Shown: positions 45,993 to 56,459 of the stretch, in pieces
Layout: every line of letters starts with the position of its first letter
Numbering within the stretch: position 1 is the stretch's first letter
Made by a program: the position numbers and the translations under genes
Assembly: GCF_007860175.1 (NCBI RefSeq)
Contig: NZ_SJPX01000002.1
Coordinates: 744,001-808,000, forward strand
Direction: 5' to 3'
Length of the DNA stretch: 64,000 nt
Origin: Rubripirellula reticaptiva
Lineage (GTDB): Bacteria; Planctomycetota; Planctomycetia; Pirellulales; Pirellulaceae
Notes under the pieces: generated by a model
Seen by the model: the letters and a program-made list of their open reading frames with translations, nothing else
Database searches by the model: none
Told to the model about the DNA's origin: nothing

Positions 45993-47432
45993 CTATTTGT
46001 GACTTAACTGGCTCAACTTAAGCGGAAAATCCTTTACGATCTTGCCACTGATATCGATACACTTGAAGGTCATCACGGGATCGTCCGGACGCAAGTCGAA
46101 ACTCAACTGCCCCCAAAAGTTACCTTTGTTGTAAGACCATTCCGCGTTCTCAAAAGTTTCGTGAGTGTGCTGGTTTGTGACCTTTGCCGAAACGAATTCG
46201 TATAGTGGGTATCCGCGTGGTCGATCCGTTTTCCAAATGTCGGATCGATGGCGATCACCTGAGATCAAAATTACACCGTCTATCTTCTTGTCATTGATCA
46301 GATCAAGAATTTCGTCACGTTCGCTGCGCGCCCAGCTGCCGGCCCAAGAATCTTTGCCGTCTTTATCCGCGCCATCGGACCACATGGTTCCCGATGCAAG
46401 CACTTTGAACTTGGCTTTCGAGGCAGCCAATCCCTCCAACAGCCACTTCTTCTGGTCTGGCCCCAGCATGGTTTTGTCTTTTTTCTCGCGATAAAAACGA
46501 CCGTCGGTCATAAAGAAGTCGACATCGCCGAGCGAGAACGAATGCCAAGTACCAGGCACCGAATCTCCGCCGCCGTATTGAGGATTATTCCAATTCTGCT
46601 TGAACACATTCAAATTTGGCATTTTCCAAGGCGCTTTCAGCCCTGCGCCGCCTGACGAATCATTCATCGCCATGTCGTGGTCATCCCAAACCGCATACGT
46701 CCCAACGCTGCTGACTAATTCGCTCCACGCCGGACTGAGATACCGCCGGTAATAGAACAATCGCTGGGCTCCGCGCCGATTCATGACGTCGATGTAAACA
46801 TTGTCGCCAAGCCCCAGATAGGCAAGTGGCTGCGACGCCGCCATGTTGCGCCAAGCATACTCGTTAACAGGCACGTACCGAGCGCCCGAACCAAAGGCCA
46901 CATCGAATGCGACTCGTTGACCTGACTCCGGCGATGTCTTGAACGTAAAAGCTTTACGCTGAATCGCTTTTCCATCGACCAGCACCGAATAAGAATAGGT
47001 CGTGAACGGCTGCAGTCCCTCAACTGCCATGACAGCCGTAAAATCGTCGGTCGCAGTGGTCTGGATCGCTTGCGAAGTCAAATCGCCAATGCTGATTTGC
47101 ACGGTCGCTTCACCTGCCGTGCGTACCCAGAACTTTGCAGAAGTAGGACGAATGTCACCCAGAACGGGGCCGCTAAACAACTTTAAGTCGTGCTTCTGGA
47201 CCAACGCAACAAACTCTGGTTCGCTCAGCAGGTCCGCCATCCCGCCCTCGGCGCCAAAGCGGCCGGTTTCCCCCTTGGCATCAGTGCCATACAAGGCATT
47301 GATCAGATACGGATCTAAATCTTTCATCACCGCAGACTGCTCGCCTTCGGTGATCGGCTCTTTAGCACCCGCAACAACCGCCAAAGCGATAAGGAAACCG
47401 GGCAATAAGATTGATCGAAGTGTTAAGTGCAT
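45993..47432 (-). CDS. PhoD-like alkaline phosphatase/phosphodiesterase, secreted
   Basis: A 479-residue exported metallophosphatase. A signal peptide (LRSILLPGFLIALAVVAGAKE) precedes an N-terminal fibronectin-like domain (LFSGPVLGDIRPTSAKFWVRT). The PhoD metallophosphatase domain follows with LGLGDNVYID, VWDDHDMAMND and LISGDRHRSD, which hold the metal ligands. PhoD enzymes hydrolyse phosphate mono- and diesters and are usually calcium/iron dependent. It sits 67 bp after the DUF1501 gene on the same strand. A second PhoD-like domain lies nearby in the fusion at 52192. Confidence 0.9.
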   Translation of the reverse strand: MHLTLRSILLPGFLIALAVVAGAKEPITEGEQSAVMKDLDPYLINALYGTDAKGETGRFGAEGGMADLLSEPEFVALVQKHDLKLFSGPVLGDIRPTSAKFWVRTAGEATVQISIGDLTSQAIQTTATDDFTAVMAVEGLQPFTTYSYSVLVDGKAIQRKAFTFKTSPESGQRVAFDVAFGSGARYVPVNEYAWRNMAASQPLAYLGLGDNVYIDVMNRRGAQRLFYYRRYLSPAWSELVSSVGTYAVWDDHDMAMNDSSGGAGLKAPWKMPNLNVFKQNWNNPQYGGGDSVPGTWHSFSLGDVDFFMTDGRFYREKKDKTMLGPDQKKWLLEGLAASKAKFKVLASGTMWSDGADKDGKDSWAGSWARSERDEILDLINDKKIDGVILISGDRHRSDIWKTDRPRGYPLYEFVSAKVTNQHTHETFENAEWSYNKGNFWGQLSFDLRPDDPVMTFKCIDISGKIVKDFPLKLSQLSHK

Positions 47433-47499
47433 CGTTTTTACTAAATCGAGTTGAGCGAATGAAATGACCGATAATTTAGTTCGAAGAGCTTCGATGTTA

Positions 47500-48930
47500 T
47501 CAACTGAGTAGTTCCTTGACGACTTCGCCGTGAACGTCGGTCAGACGATAGTGACGCCCTTGGAATTTGAACGTCAGCCTTTCGTGGTTGACGCCCAATT
47601 GATTCAGAATTGTCGCGTGCAAATCATGCACACTCAGCGGGCCGTCGACCACATTGTATCCGTAGTCATCGGTCGAACCGTACGATATGCCGGGCTTGAT
47701 TCCACCACCGGCCATCCACATCGTAAAACAGCGTGGGTGGTGATCGCGGCCGTAATTGGCAGCTTTCAAATCGCCTTGGCAATAAACGGTTCGTCCAAAT
47801 TCACCGCCCCAAACAACCAACGTATCATCCAGCATTCCGCGGTTCCGCAAGTCCGTTACCAGCGCGGCGGTCGCCTGGTCGGTTTCTTTGCACCTGGCTC
47901 GCAACTGCTTCGGCAGCCCGCCGTGGGTGTCCCAGCCCCGATGAAACAGTTGTACGAAACGAACGCCCCGTTCACTAAGCCGCCGAGCAATCAAAGCGTT
48001 GTGCGCGTACGTGCCGGGCTTCCGCGCGTCCTCGCCGTAAAGCTCAAAAGTGCTATTGGGTTCATCCGAAACGTCTGTCAGATCGGGAACGGAAGTCTGC
48101 ATCCGAAAGGCCATCTCGTACTGCGCGACTCTGGCCGCGATTTCCGGGTCACCGACCTCGTCGGCGCGGAGCTGATTCAATCGCGACAGATGGTCAAGTG
48201 TTGCGCGCCGCAGCTTTGCGCTGAATCCCGGCGGGTTGTTCAGGTACAAAACGGGATCTTTGCCGCTTCGAAACCGAACGCCTTGGTGTTCCGATGGCAG
48301 AAATCCACTACCCCAAAGACGGTCGTACAGCGGCTGGCCACCGTTGCCTGACATCATGGCGACGAATGCAGGAAGGTTTTCGTTCTCGCTGCCCAAGCCG
48401 TAGCTCATCCAAGCACCGATGCTGGGCCGGCCGGCGATTTGAAATCCCGTTTGCAGAAAAGTAATCGCAGGGTCGTGATTGATCGCGTCGGTGTGAACGG
48501 ACTTCATGACACAGATGTCATCAACAATCTTTGCCGTATGCGGCATCACTTCACTGACCCAGGTGCCGCTCTCACCATGCTGAGCAAACTTGAAGATCGA
48601 TTTTGCCACCGGAAAAGAAGCTTGCCCCGACGACATTCCTGTCAACCGCTGGTCACCAAAGACGGACTCAGGTGTTTCTTCGCCGTGAACCGTTTCCAAA
48701 TGCGGCTTGTAGTCGAACATGTCATGCTGCGGCGGGCCACCGGATTGGAATAGATAGATGACTCGTTTGGCCCGTGGTGCAAAATGTGGCAAACCCGCTC
48801 TTGCCGGCGCGGCTACCGCCGAAGCAGGGTTCATCAACGATGCCAGCGCAGCACCACCGAGTGTCGACGAAGCTGACGCCAGAATATTACGACGGCTGAC
48901 TAAAGTCTCGTTCGTCAAATTTTCAATCAC
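47500..48930 (-). CDS. DUF1501 family Tat-exported protein
   Basis: A 476-residue member of the planctomycete DUF1501 family. It starts with GTG at 48930, overlapping the end of the PSCyt1 gene by 8 bp. VSRRNILAS (Arg13-Arg14) is a twin-arginine signal. [24 protein letters not shown] and [11 protein letters not shown] are the family hallmarks and recall the alkaline phosphatase/sulfatase superfamily fold. Function is not known. The gene pair PSCyt1/DUF1553 plus DUF1501 is a standard planctomycete arrangement, and translational overlap supports joint function. Confidence 0.93.
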   Translation of the reverse strand: MIENLTNETLVSRRNILASASSTLGGAALASLMNPASAVAAPARAGLPHFAPRAKRVIYLFQSGGPPQHDMFDYKPHLETVHGEETPESVFGDQRLTGMSSGQASFPVAKSIFKFAQHGESGTWVSEVMPHTAKIVDDICVMKSVHTDAINHDPAITFLQTGFQIAGRPSIGAWMSYGLGSENENLPAFVAMMSGNGGQPLYDRLWGSGFLPSEHQGVRFRSGKDPVLYLNNPPGFSAKLRRATLDHLSRLNQLRADEVGDPEIAARVAQYEMAFRMQTSVPDLTDVSDEPNSTFELYGEDARKPGTYAHNALIARRLSERGVRFVQLFHRGWDTHGGLPKQLRARCKETDQATAALVTDLRNRGMLDDTLVVWGGEFGRTVYCQGDLKAANYGRDHHPRCFTMWMAGGGIKPGISYGSTDDYGYNVVDGPLSVHDLHATILNQLGVNHERLTFKFQGRHYRLTDVHGEVVKELLS

Positions 48931-51900
48931 GGGTCGTTGCCTCTTCTAGATTTAACAGAACGTTTGCAAGCGCGGTCGCCGCGGCGCGCTCGACCTGGTC
49001 AAAGGCATCGCGTGATTCCGACTGGCCAATCGAGACGACTTTGTCGGCAAGATCGGGTGATGCTAGAAACTCACGTCGATAGCTTTCCCATGCGGCAAGT
49101 AAGACGCCTTGCTCTGCGTCGGTGGGAGCTCGACACAGCAAACTGTGAAATGCAAATTTGATGCGGTCACGATCATTGCCGGCACTTTCAAGAACCAGCT
49201 CACCAAACTTTCTTGCCGCCTCTGCAAACGTAACATCGTTCATCAACGTCAGAGCCTGCAACGGAGTATTGGTTTGGCGAAGTTTGATGGAACACCATTC
49301 GCGATCGGCGGTGTCCAACAGCGCCATGTTTGGTGGCGAAAGGGTTCGCTTCCAGTAGGTATAGAGACTGCGCCGGTACAAATCGCTTCCCTTGCCGGGC
49401 GTGTACTTGAAGTTGCTTGCTTCGCTCCACAAACCGTCCGGCTGATAGGGATAAACGCTCGGCCCGCCAACCTTTTCGACCAACAACCCGGACACCTGCA
49501 ACGCTTGATCTCGCAGCACATTTCCAGATAACCGCTTTCGCGACGACCGTGCATAAAAAACGTTACCAGGATCATACTGAAGATGTTGCTCGCCCACTTT
49601 AGAACTGCGACGATACGTATCGCTTGTGACGATCGTCTTCAGTAACGCCTTGACATCCCAGCCGCTATCAACGAACTCTGACGCCAACCAGTCCAGCAAC
49701 TCGGGGTGCGAAGGCAGTTCACCCTGCGAACCAAAGTCCTCGGGCGTATTGACGAGTCCTCGTCCGAAGAGCATCTGCCAATATCGATTGACCATCACGC
49801 GAGCGGTCAGGGGATGCTTCCCATCCACCAACCATTTTGCAAACGCCAACCGATCCGCAGGCTGTTGCAGCGGCGGAAAGACCGCGGGCACACCTGCCGG
49901 TGCAGCCTCTCCTAACTGATCGTAGACGCCCCGAGTCCGCACGAACGACGGCCGACCCTCGGGAAGGTCCTGCATGATCATTGTGGTGGGAAGTGAGTCC
50001 GAGAATTCAGTCAATGCCGACTCTGCTTTTCGCATCTCGAAAAGCAACCGGCGATGTTGATCCACTTTTGTGTTTTGAAGATACGCCGCTCGCATCTTCC
50101 GCGTTTGGCTTTCACTGCGATCGACGTTTGGCATCCGACCAATCGTTTTGACAGATTCGGCGACCGCTAACAACTCAGCTTCAGCTTGCGACAACGTGCG
50201 TGATGTGTAAAACCGAAGCTGGTCGACTTTCCCTTTCCATGTCCCCGCGGTTTTGCTGTAACCGATATTCATGGCGGCACCGTAGTCCCGCTTGGCTGTG
50301 TTGCTGTTGGTATTCCGAATGACTTCCACAGGTTGTGGCACACCATCGACATAAATTTCCATGCCGCGGGCACGCTGGGTGCCGTCGTTGGTCAGTGTCA
50401 TATGCGTCCACTGGCCAGGCTCGAAGGTCCGAGTCGTTTGAATGGCCGAGACGCCTGAAATCCAGCGGTGAATGATGCTCCACTGTAAATGTCCGTCAAC
50501 GAACTCGACCAGGTTACCCGATCGCTGCGTTGTGGATTGCTCATTGGAAAGCACCGCGCCTGAATCGACCTGGTCGGGCGAGAACCAGAATGCAATCGAG
50601 AACCGTCCATTACCGATCAAACCTGGAATTTTGCCAATATCATAGTGGTTATCACCCGACAAAGTCGCAACGCCGCTCGCCTGGTCTGGTGCCCCGACCT
50701 GGCTTGCCAGAACCTTTGGAGCCGACAAGTCGGCCGGATCAGCGACGGGTTTGATTGCTTGCTTGATGGTAACGACCTTCGACTTGCCCTGCTTCTCGCT
50801 CACACGCGCATCGGGACCATCAAAACCGAAGAAATGATCAAGTCCGTTGCTGACAATCGATACCGCTGTGTCGAGTTCGGCCGGCGTCTGCCAAGATTGC
50901 TGAGCAAGCGCAATCTCGGATTCGGCATCCAACAGTCGCTTCGCACAACGGGCAACGTTGTGCTGCAATTCGCTCAGCCGCTTTTGGTCATCGTCGGTCG
51001 GCGTCTTGATCCAAGGTTCCGAATTACCGTATTTGATCGCACGTCCACTTTCATCTACGTCGTTAAAAAAGTCGATCAGTTGGTAATACTCGCGCTGACT
51101 AAACGGATCGTACTTGTGGTCGTGACATCTCGCGCAGCCAACCGTTGCCGCCATCCAAACGGTCGCGGTCGTGTCGACACGATCGACCGCGTTCTCTAGC
51201 AAGAACTCGTCGATCGGAATGCCTTCCTCCGAGTTGTATCGATTGTTGCGATTGAACGCGGTTGCAATCAAATCTTGCTCACTTGGGTTGGGCAATAGAT
51301 CGCCAGCGAGTTGTTTGATCGTGAACTGATCGAACGACAGGTTGCTGTTGTAAGCGTCGATCACCCAATCACGCCACCGCCACATCTCGCGTGGCCCATC
51401 ATTTTGATAGCCGTCGGTGTCGGCGTACCGCGCCGCTTCGATCCATAGCCATGTCATGTGCTCGCCAAAGCGTGGCGACTGCAAAAGTCGATCGACAGCG
51501 CGGCGGTACGCATCGTCCAGGCCTTGCGTTTCGACTTCTAGCACAAATCGCTGCGACTGCTGGATCGTTGGCGGAAACCCGGTTAGGTCAAGCGAAACAC
51601 GTCGCAACAAAGTGGTCGGCTGGGCAGGACCAAGCGGATCCAAGTTCGCCTGTTTCAGTCGATCAAGCACGAACGCATCAAGCGGAGTGTGTTGAGCAAA
51701 TTCGGCTGGCGGATCGGGACGCTGGATCGGTTCGAATGCCCAGTGCGACTGATACACGGCACCTTCGGCGATCCATTGGCGAAGAGTTTGCTTGTCGCTA
51801 TCGCTGAGAATCAGACCCGATTCCGGTGGCGGCATCATTAGGTCGGGATCATCGCTTTCGATTCGTTTCAGGGCTTCGCTATCGTCCGGATGCCCCGGCA

Positions 51901-52132
51901 CGATCGCGGCGTAACCCCCCAAGTCCTCGACCGCTGCCTCAAGCTGATCCAAACGCAGTCCGGCCTCGCGTGTCTTGGCATCGGGACCATGGCATTTGAA
52001 GCAAGTGTCGGAAAACAGCGGACGGATGTCACGATTAAACTGCAAATCCTCAGCCAAGCCATTGGCCGCGATCGTCATCGTCAGACAGACACACGTCGCG
52101 AGATACCGAACACCGTTTTGTGAAAACTTCAT
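48923..52132 (-). CDS. PSCyt1-DUF1549-LamG-DUF1553 planctomycete cytochrome-like protein
   Basis: A 1069-residue exported protein. The ATG at 52132 is chosen because GAAGG lies about 9 nt upstream and a signal peptide (ending near NGLAE) starts there; an ATG at 52195 overlapping the upstream stop is also possible. The PSCyt1 domain has a single c-type heme motif CFKCH (Cys44, Cys47, His48). DUF1549 follows (about 130-340), including a second CxxCH in [12 protein letters not shown] LamG jelly roll (about 440-650, [21 protein letters not shown]) separates it from DUF1553 (about 770-1040, [25 protein letters not shown]). Its role is unknown; electron transfer coupled to carbohydrate oxidation has been suggested for the family. 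Confidence 0.92.
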   Translation of the reverse strand: MKFSQNGVRYLATCVCLTMTIAANGLAEDLQFNRDIRPLFSDTCFKCHGPDAKTREAGLRLDQLEAAVEDLGGYAAIVPGHPDDSEALKRIESDDPDLMMPPPESGLILSDSDKQTLRQWIAEGAVYQSHWAFEPIQRPDPPAEFAQHTPLDAFVLDRLKQANLDPLGPAQPTTLLRRVSLDLTGFPPTIQQSQRFVLEVETQGLDDAYRRAVDRLLQSPRFGEHMTWLWIEAARYADTDGYQNDGPREMWRWRDWVIDAYNSNLSFDQFTIKQLAGDLLPNPSEQDLIATAFNRNNRYNSEEGIPIDEFLLENAVDRVDTTATVWMAATVGCARCHDHKYDPFSQREYYQLIDFFNDVDESGRAIKYGNSEPWIKTPTDDDQKRLSELQHNVARCAKRLLDAESEIALAQQSWQTPAELDTAVSIVSNGLDHFFGFDGPDARVSEKQGKSKVVTIKQAIKPVADPADLSAPKVLASQVGAPDQASGVATLSGDNHYDIGKIPGLIGNGRFSIAFWFSPDQVDSGAVLSNEQSTTQRSGNLVEFVDGHLQWSIIHRWISGVSAIQTTRTFEPGQWTHMTLTNDGTQRARGMEIYVDGVPQPVEVIRNTNSNTAKRDYGAAMNIGYSKTAGTWKGKVDQLRFYTSRTLSQAEAELLAVAESVKTIGRMPNVDRSESQTRKMRAAYLQNTKVDQHRRLLFEMRKAESALTEFSDSLPTTMIMQDLPEGRPSFVRTRGVYDQLGEAAPAGVPAVFPPLQQPADRLAFAKWLVDGKHPLTARVMVNRYWQMLFGRGLVNTPEDFGSQGELPSHPELLDWLASEFVDSGWDVKALLKTIVTSDTYRRSSKVGEQHLQYDPGNVFYARSSRKRLSGNVLRDQALQVSGLLVEKVGGPSVYPYQPDGLWSEASNFKYTPGKGSDLYRRSLYTYWKRTLSPPNMALLDTADREWCSIKLRQTNTPLQALTLMNDVTFAEAARKFGELVLESAGNDRDRIKFAFHSLLCRAPTDAEQGVLLAAWESYRREFLASPDLADKVVSIGQSESRDAFDQVERAAATALANVLLNLEEATTRD

Positions 52133-52191
52133 TGGCTTGACCTTCTCTGCGATAGGCAATGCGTAGGCAAAGTTCTGTCCGTGATTGACTG

Positions 52192-54723
52192 TCATTCGCT
52201 TGGCGAACCGCCGATTGGAAACTGGATACGGTGCAATGCGTTGGCATGGTCATCAAAGAATGTCACGCCGAGGGTCTCGCCAGCGATGATTTGCAGGAAA
52301 CCGCCGCTCGGCTCCGGAGAATTAAACGGCTGCCGAACCAATCCGTCGGGATCGGTTCCGTATTGATCCCCCGGTTCGACGCCCATCCGTGAATTCTCGT
52401 CGTTCAATGCCCCGCAAGCAAACTCGTGAACACCCGTCGGATGAATGCTGTGGTACTGCCAATGGCGATCGCCGCAAATCAGAAACAGATTCTCGACATC
52501 ATTTTGCTTGACCCACTGAAAGAATGAATCCGCTTCGTGGCGGAAACCGGCCAACGTTGCGTGATTGTCATTCTTGTAGGCATCGTCGGGGCCAACGATG
52601 GGTGTAGGCGTGATCAGCAATTTCCACTTGGCGTCGCTGGCTTTTAAAGTCGCCTGCAACCAGTCCCGCTGTTCTCTTCCCCACATCGTTTTTTCAGGAC
52701 CGTCAGGTGCATCATTGGCGGAACGGAAATCCCGCCCCTCGGTCATCCAGATCTGGACATCACGGCTCACACGGATGGTGCGGTAAGTCAAAGAGTTAGT
52801 AGAGTCGACAGCGGTAATGGGAAGCTGCTCGCGAAACATGCTGAGACCGGTCTCCGGCAGCGGTAGTCGGTCGGATTCATTATCCGAATCGTTGTAGCGA
52901 TAGTCGTGATCGTCTTTGGACCAATACGCGGGAACATGTTGAAAGAACTCAATCATTCGCGGAAAACGAAACTGTTCGTGCCAGCATCGTCGCATCTCTT
53001 CGACGGTCTTAGAAACTCGGAACGGATTGTCATAGTAGACAATGTCACCGGTGCCAACGAAAAACTCAGGGCGAAGACTCTGCATTGCTGCGAAAGCTGG
53101 AAATCCTAATTGCTTGTCCTCTGTGGTGGCTGTTAACGGACCACCAGCATTTCCAGCTTTTCCGTGCATGAACTTGATGTAGTTCATGCAACTACCGACG
53201 ATAAAGTTGACCGGTCGCGAAACACCACCGCCCGGCAACGTGCGGAACGAACAGCTTGGCCCAGCCTTCGCGTCGGACTGCGACTCGCCATAAATTGCTC
53301 GGTAATGATACAGCGTGTCCGGTCGCAGATTCGTCAATTTCTGCCGAACGATAAAGTCTCGCTCCGGCGATGCAAGCTGAAACTCGGTACGCATGGCATT
53401 CTTTAGATCTTCGCTCAGGGACCATTCAAAACACGCGGCGCCGACTGAACCGGGCAGGTCGCCTTGTTCGTTCAATTCGGTCCCAAATGTAAGCCGTGTC
53501 TGCAGCAAAACCGACGATTCGGTCGTCTCGCCAGCCATCGTTCCTTGCCCCAACATCAAACTGCGATCCGCGGTTCGAAGAACGCGCGCTGCATTCTGGA
53601 CAACGACTTGGGGTGGCTCGTCCGACGAAGGAAAACTAGCTACCCACCAAGGTGTTCCGCCGACAGCCAACTCGGCCTTTCGGTGCAAACGCCCCATTTC
53701 GTCGATTTGGTAGCTAACCACCATTCCCGAATTTTGCCCGGCAGAAACCAAAAAATTTCCATCGGCAGTGATGTTGAACCCACGAACAACCTTGTCATTG
53801 GGAACTCGCTGAATCAATTCGACGCGGCCCGAGTCTTCATCAATGCCGAATACCGCCAGGCTACCGTGGATTCGATTGGCAACGTAAACGAACTTGCCAC
53901 TGGGATGCACTTGCACTCGCGACGTCGACCCCTTGCCCTCAAAGTCATCCGGAAAACTCGACAGTGTTTGCAGATGCGTGAGGGCTCCGCTTGCGGCATC
54001 GAATTGGTACCCACTGATGCTACGACCAGACTCATCGCTTCCGTAAGCAAATTTTCCGTCGGGGCGAAACCAAAGATGACGTGGTCCGATTCCAACATCA
54101 CGCTGCAGCTTTGATGTTGAGTTCGGTTTCAACTTGCCAGTTTGATTATCGAATCGAAACTGAGTGATCGAATTGGTTTGCGTGTGCGATACAAACACGA
54201 AACGACCACTCGGGTCGAACACAACGCTGTGAGCACGCGGGTCAATCGATAACAACTCAACCGGCGCGTTCGACAATCGTCCTTTGCCGACGATTCGATG
54301 AACCGACACTTGGCCAGTTACGAAGTAGGACGCCAACAGAAAGCGACCGGTTGGGTCGATCGTCAAATACGACGGCTTGGCCGGAACCGAAACCGTTTGC
54401 AAATGTTCAAGCCTGTCCGCATCGGCGCGATGAACACTGATCGTGCCAGGATTTGCCGAGGCGACATACAAATTGCGCCCCGTTGAATCAAAACATAACG
54501 CGGCTGGCGCGCCCACCACGGGACTGCGTGACAGGATCTTTAACCCGCCATCATCATCAATGGCAAGCACCGCCAATTCTTGTTTACCGGACAGCGAAAC
54601 AACAAGCCGCTTTTCCACGGCACCGAGACGCCCCACGCCGCAGACCAACAGTCCGACTGCAACGAAGCAACGAGCCAAACAGACGAGCGTACCGAGATGT
54701 GTTCGGCGGACAACAGACTTCAT
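52192..54723 (-). CDS. Lactonase beta-propeller fused to PhoD-like phosphatase
   Basis: An 843-residue exported protein. The ATG at 54723 has GGGA 7 nt upstream; an in-frame TTG at 54744 is rejected. After a signal peptide, residues 40-370 form a seven-bladed propeller of the 6-phosphogluconolactonase type with repeated blades such as SYLTIDPTGRFLLASYF, SVVFDPSGRFVFVSH and RVQVHPSGKFVYVANR. From about 400, a fibronectin-like and a PhoD metallophosphatase domain follow: FIVGSCMNY, GTGDIVYYDN, SKDDHDYRYND and ICGDRHW. Both parts look complete. The combination might process a phosphorylated sugar lactone or a phosphodiester glycan (inference). Its stop abuts the PSCyt1 gene, which it probably precedes in an operon. 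Confidence 0.88.
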   Translation of the reverse strand: MKSVVRRTHLGTLVCLARCFVAVGLLVCGVGRLGAVEKRLVVSLSGKQELAVLAIDDDGGLKILSRSPVVGAPAALCFDSTGRNLYVASANPGTISVHRADADRLEHLQTVSVPAKPSYLTIDPTGRFLLASYFVTGQVSVHRIVGKGRLSNAPVELLSIDPRAHSVVFDPSGRFVFVSHTQTNSITQFRFDNQTGKLKPNSTSKLQRDVGIGPRHLWFRPDGKFAYGSDESGRSISGYQFDAASGALTHLQTLSSFPDDFEGKGSTSRVQVHPSGKFVYVANRIHGSLAVFGIDEDSGRVELIQRVPNDKVVRGFNITADGNFLVSAGQNSGMVVSYQIDEMGRLHRKAELAVGGTPWWVASFPSSDEPPQVVVQNAARVLRTADRSLMLGQGTMAGETTESSVLLQTRLTFGTELNEQGDLPGSVGAACFEWSLSEDLKNAMRTEFQLASPERDFIVRQKLTNLRPDTLYHYRAIYGESQSDAKAGPSCSFRTLPGGGVSRPVNFIVGSCMNYIKFMHGKAGNAGGPLTATTEDKQLGFPAFAAMQSLRPEFFVGTGDIVYYDNPFRVSKTVEEMRRCWHEQFRFPRMIEFFQHVPAYWSKDDHDYRYNDSDNESDRLPLPETGLSMFREQLPITAVDSTNSLTYRTIRVSRDVQIWMTEGRDFRSANDAPDGPEKTMWGREQRDWLQATLKASDAKWKLLITPTPIVGPDDAYKNDNHATLAGFRHEADSFFQWVKQNDVENLFLICGDRHWQYHSIHPTGVHEFACGALNDENSRMGVEPGDQYGTDPDGLVRQPFNSPEPSGGFLQIIAGETLGVTFFDDHANALHRIQFPIGGSPSE

Positions 54724-54770
54724 AACAGGTCCCATCAATGGCAATTCAATCGTCTAGCTGAGGGTGCGAC

Positions 54771-55721
54771 TCACAGAAAGTAACTCAGCGTCAAGGCACC
54801 GATAAACCCCGAGATACCGATGATGGTCTCCACGACCGTCCACGACATCAGGGTCTCTTTTTCGGTCAAACCAAAGAACTTACTGACCAGCCAGAAACCG
54901 CTGTCATTGACGTGCGAAAGGACGGTTGCACCCGATGCGATTGCAATGGTAAGCAGCGCATAGTCCGAACTGGACAGTCCCGACATCCCCGGTAACAACG
55001 GCGCAATGATCGCCGCGGTCGTGACCATTGCAACGGTGGCTGAACCTTGTGCAATTCTGACCAGTGCGGAAATCAGAAATGACAAGACAACGATATTAAT
55101 GTTCGACTGCACGATTGCTTCAGCCATGACCGTCGCGACGTTGCTGTCGATTAGGATTTGCTTGAACACGCCCCCGGCACCGGTGACCAAGATAATGATT
55201 CCTGCGGGTGCCAAAGCACTGTTGCTCAGGTCCATGATCTGATCGCGCGAGAAACCTTGTTTCTTGGCCAAGAAAATCGCGGCAGCAAAGATCGCGATGA
55301 TCAATGCGGTGAACGGGTGACCAAAGAATGCTATCAGCTTTAGCACCATGCTCTGTTCAGGTCTGTTTTCTGAAAACCCCGTTAGATCCAGTCCCGCTTC
55401 AAGAATCTCTTCGCGTTGTTTGGGAGACAATTGCTCGCCAGAATTAACCGATGACACAAGCGTTCCAAAAGCCGGTAACGCGGCGGCCTTGTCCGCACTC
55501 AAGTCAGATGTGAGCAGCGTTGATCGTGTACCCGCGTGATCGATGAAGTCAATTTCGTAACCATTCCCGGACTCGGCAATCGTCATTCGCGGTTGATCCT
55601 CGCTATCGATTGGAATCTCGACTGCGGACGACGAAACGACCACTCGCGTTGTCGCCGGCTTCCAAATCTCGGATGCTACCGCTTGAATCAGAATCAGAAC
55701 GATGGGCAGCAAAAGCACCAT
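54771..55721 (-). CDS. GntP family permease, C-terminal part after in-frame TGA
   Basis: The 316 residues from the ATG at 55721 are the C-terminal half of a GntP-type gluconate/sugar-acid symporter: FGHPFTALIIAIFAAAIFLAKKQG, GIIILVTGAGGVFKQILIDS, VRIAQGSATVAMVTTAAIIAP and LSHVNDSGFWLVSKFFGLTEKETL are typical. The frame is the same as that of the upstream ORF, separated by TGA plus two codons (GTC TTC), and no ribosome binding site precedes this ATG. An extra hydrophilic segment of about 100 residues (WKPATTRVVV to ENRPEQS) interrupts the usual membrane pattern. Most likely this is one permease gene with a nonsense TGA in place of TGG; a split but working transporter or readthrough are alternatives. 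Confidence 0.8.
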   Translation of the reverse strand: MVLLLPIVLILIQAVASEIWKPATTRVVVSSSAVEIPIDSEDQPRMTIAESGNGYEIDFIDHAGTRSTLLTSDLSADKAAALPAFGTLVSSVNSGEQLSPKQREEILEAGLDLTGFSENRPEQSMVLKLIAFFGHPFTALIIAIFAAAIFLAKKQGFSRDQIMDLSNSALAPAGIIILVTGAGGVFKQILIDSNVATVMAEAIVQSNINIVVLSFLISALVRIAQGSATVAMVTTAAIIAPLLPGMSGLSSSDYALLTIAIASGATVLSHVNDSGFWLVSKFFGLTEKETLMSWTVVETIIGISGFIGALTLSYFL

Positions 55722-55727
55722 GAAGAC

Positions 55728-56459
55728 TCACGAGAACGAAGGAAGGTTCTCATCGCTAAATTTCTGGGCGAGGTGTTCGGTCGAGAACTCTTCGGGAATT
55801 CCCTTGGTGATTTTCTGTGAGATAAAGCTACCGAACACTGGCCCGGCTAAAACGGCGGTTGGAAAGCCAATGATCACCCCATACAGGATCACCAACCCCA
55901 TGTTCGCACCGAGTTGTTCGGCAACCATGATTGGCCCGGGGGTCGGTGGGACAAACGCATGCGTGACGGCAAGTCCAGCCAGCAACGGAATACCGTAGTA
56001 CAGAATGGGCTTCCCCGTTTTGCGAGTCAACGCGTAAACGATAGGGATGATGATCACGAGGGCAACATCAAGAAACACTGGGATTGAAACCAGGAACCCG
56101 GTGATGACCATTGCCCAAGTTGCGTTCTTCTCGCCAAACTTTTTCAGCAACGAATAGGCGAGCGCTTCAGCGCCTCCGGAAGCTTCCAATAGCTTTCCAA
56201 AAATTGCTCCCAACCCCACGACGGTAGCGACAAACCCCAGGATGCCGCCCATCCCCGACTTGATGCTGTCGTTGATCGTCAGCAGATCCATGCCTGACAT
56301 CAGCCCGACGTAATAACTGGCCAGAATCAACGCCACAAAGGCGTGCACTTTTGCCCACAGGATCAAAACCAACAGGATCAAAATTGCGCTGACAGCAGTG
56401 AACACAGTGCTTGCAAGAGTTGCATCTTCGGCAACCGATGCCAGCAAGGGAAAAATCAT
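55728..56459 (-). CDS. GntP family permease, N-terminal part ending at in-frame TGA
   Basis: The 243 residues from the ATG at 56459 cover the N-terminal helices of a GntP-type transporter: VSAILILLVLILWAKVHAFVALILASYYVGL, SGMGGILGFVATVVGLGAIFGKLLEASGGAEALA and HAFVPPTPGPIMVAEQLGAN are strong family motifs. The last sense codons read LPSFS and are followed by TGA, then VFMVLLLPIVLIL in the same frame, where intact relatives continue through a hydrophobic helix. A start further upstream (56579) would add 40 residues without support. It follows no visible promoter in the 319-bp gap upstream. Confidence 0.8.
   Translation of the reverse strand: MIFPLLASVAEDATLASTVFTAVSAILILLVLILWAKVHAFVALILASYYVGLMSGMDLLTINDSIKSGMGGILGFVATVVGLGAIFGKLLEASGGAEALAYSLLKKFGEKNATWAMVITGFLVSIPVFLDVALVIIIPIVYALTRKTGKPILYYGIPLLAGLAVTHAFVPPTPGPIMVAEQLGANMGLVILYGVIIGFPTAVLAGPVFGSFISQKITKGIPEEFSTEHLAQKFSDENLPSFS

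Noticed and set aside
47530-48351. A 273-codon plus-strand frame opposite the DUF1501 gene
   Set aside because: DUF1501 motifs are clear on the other strand; the opposite frame has no recognisable features.
54771-56459. Two independent transporter genes
   Set aside because: The halves are in the same frame, complementary in family position, and the second ATG has no ribosome binding site; a single interrupted gene is more likely, though both parts are listed.
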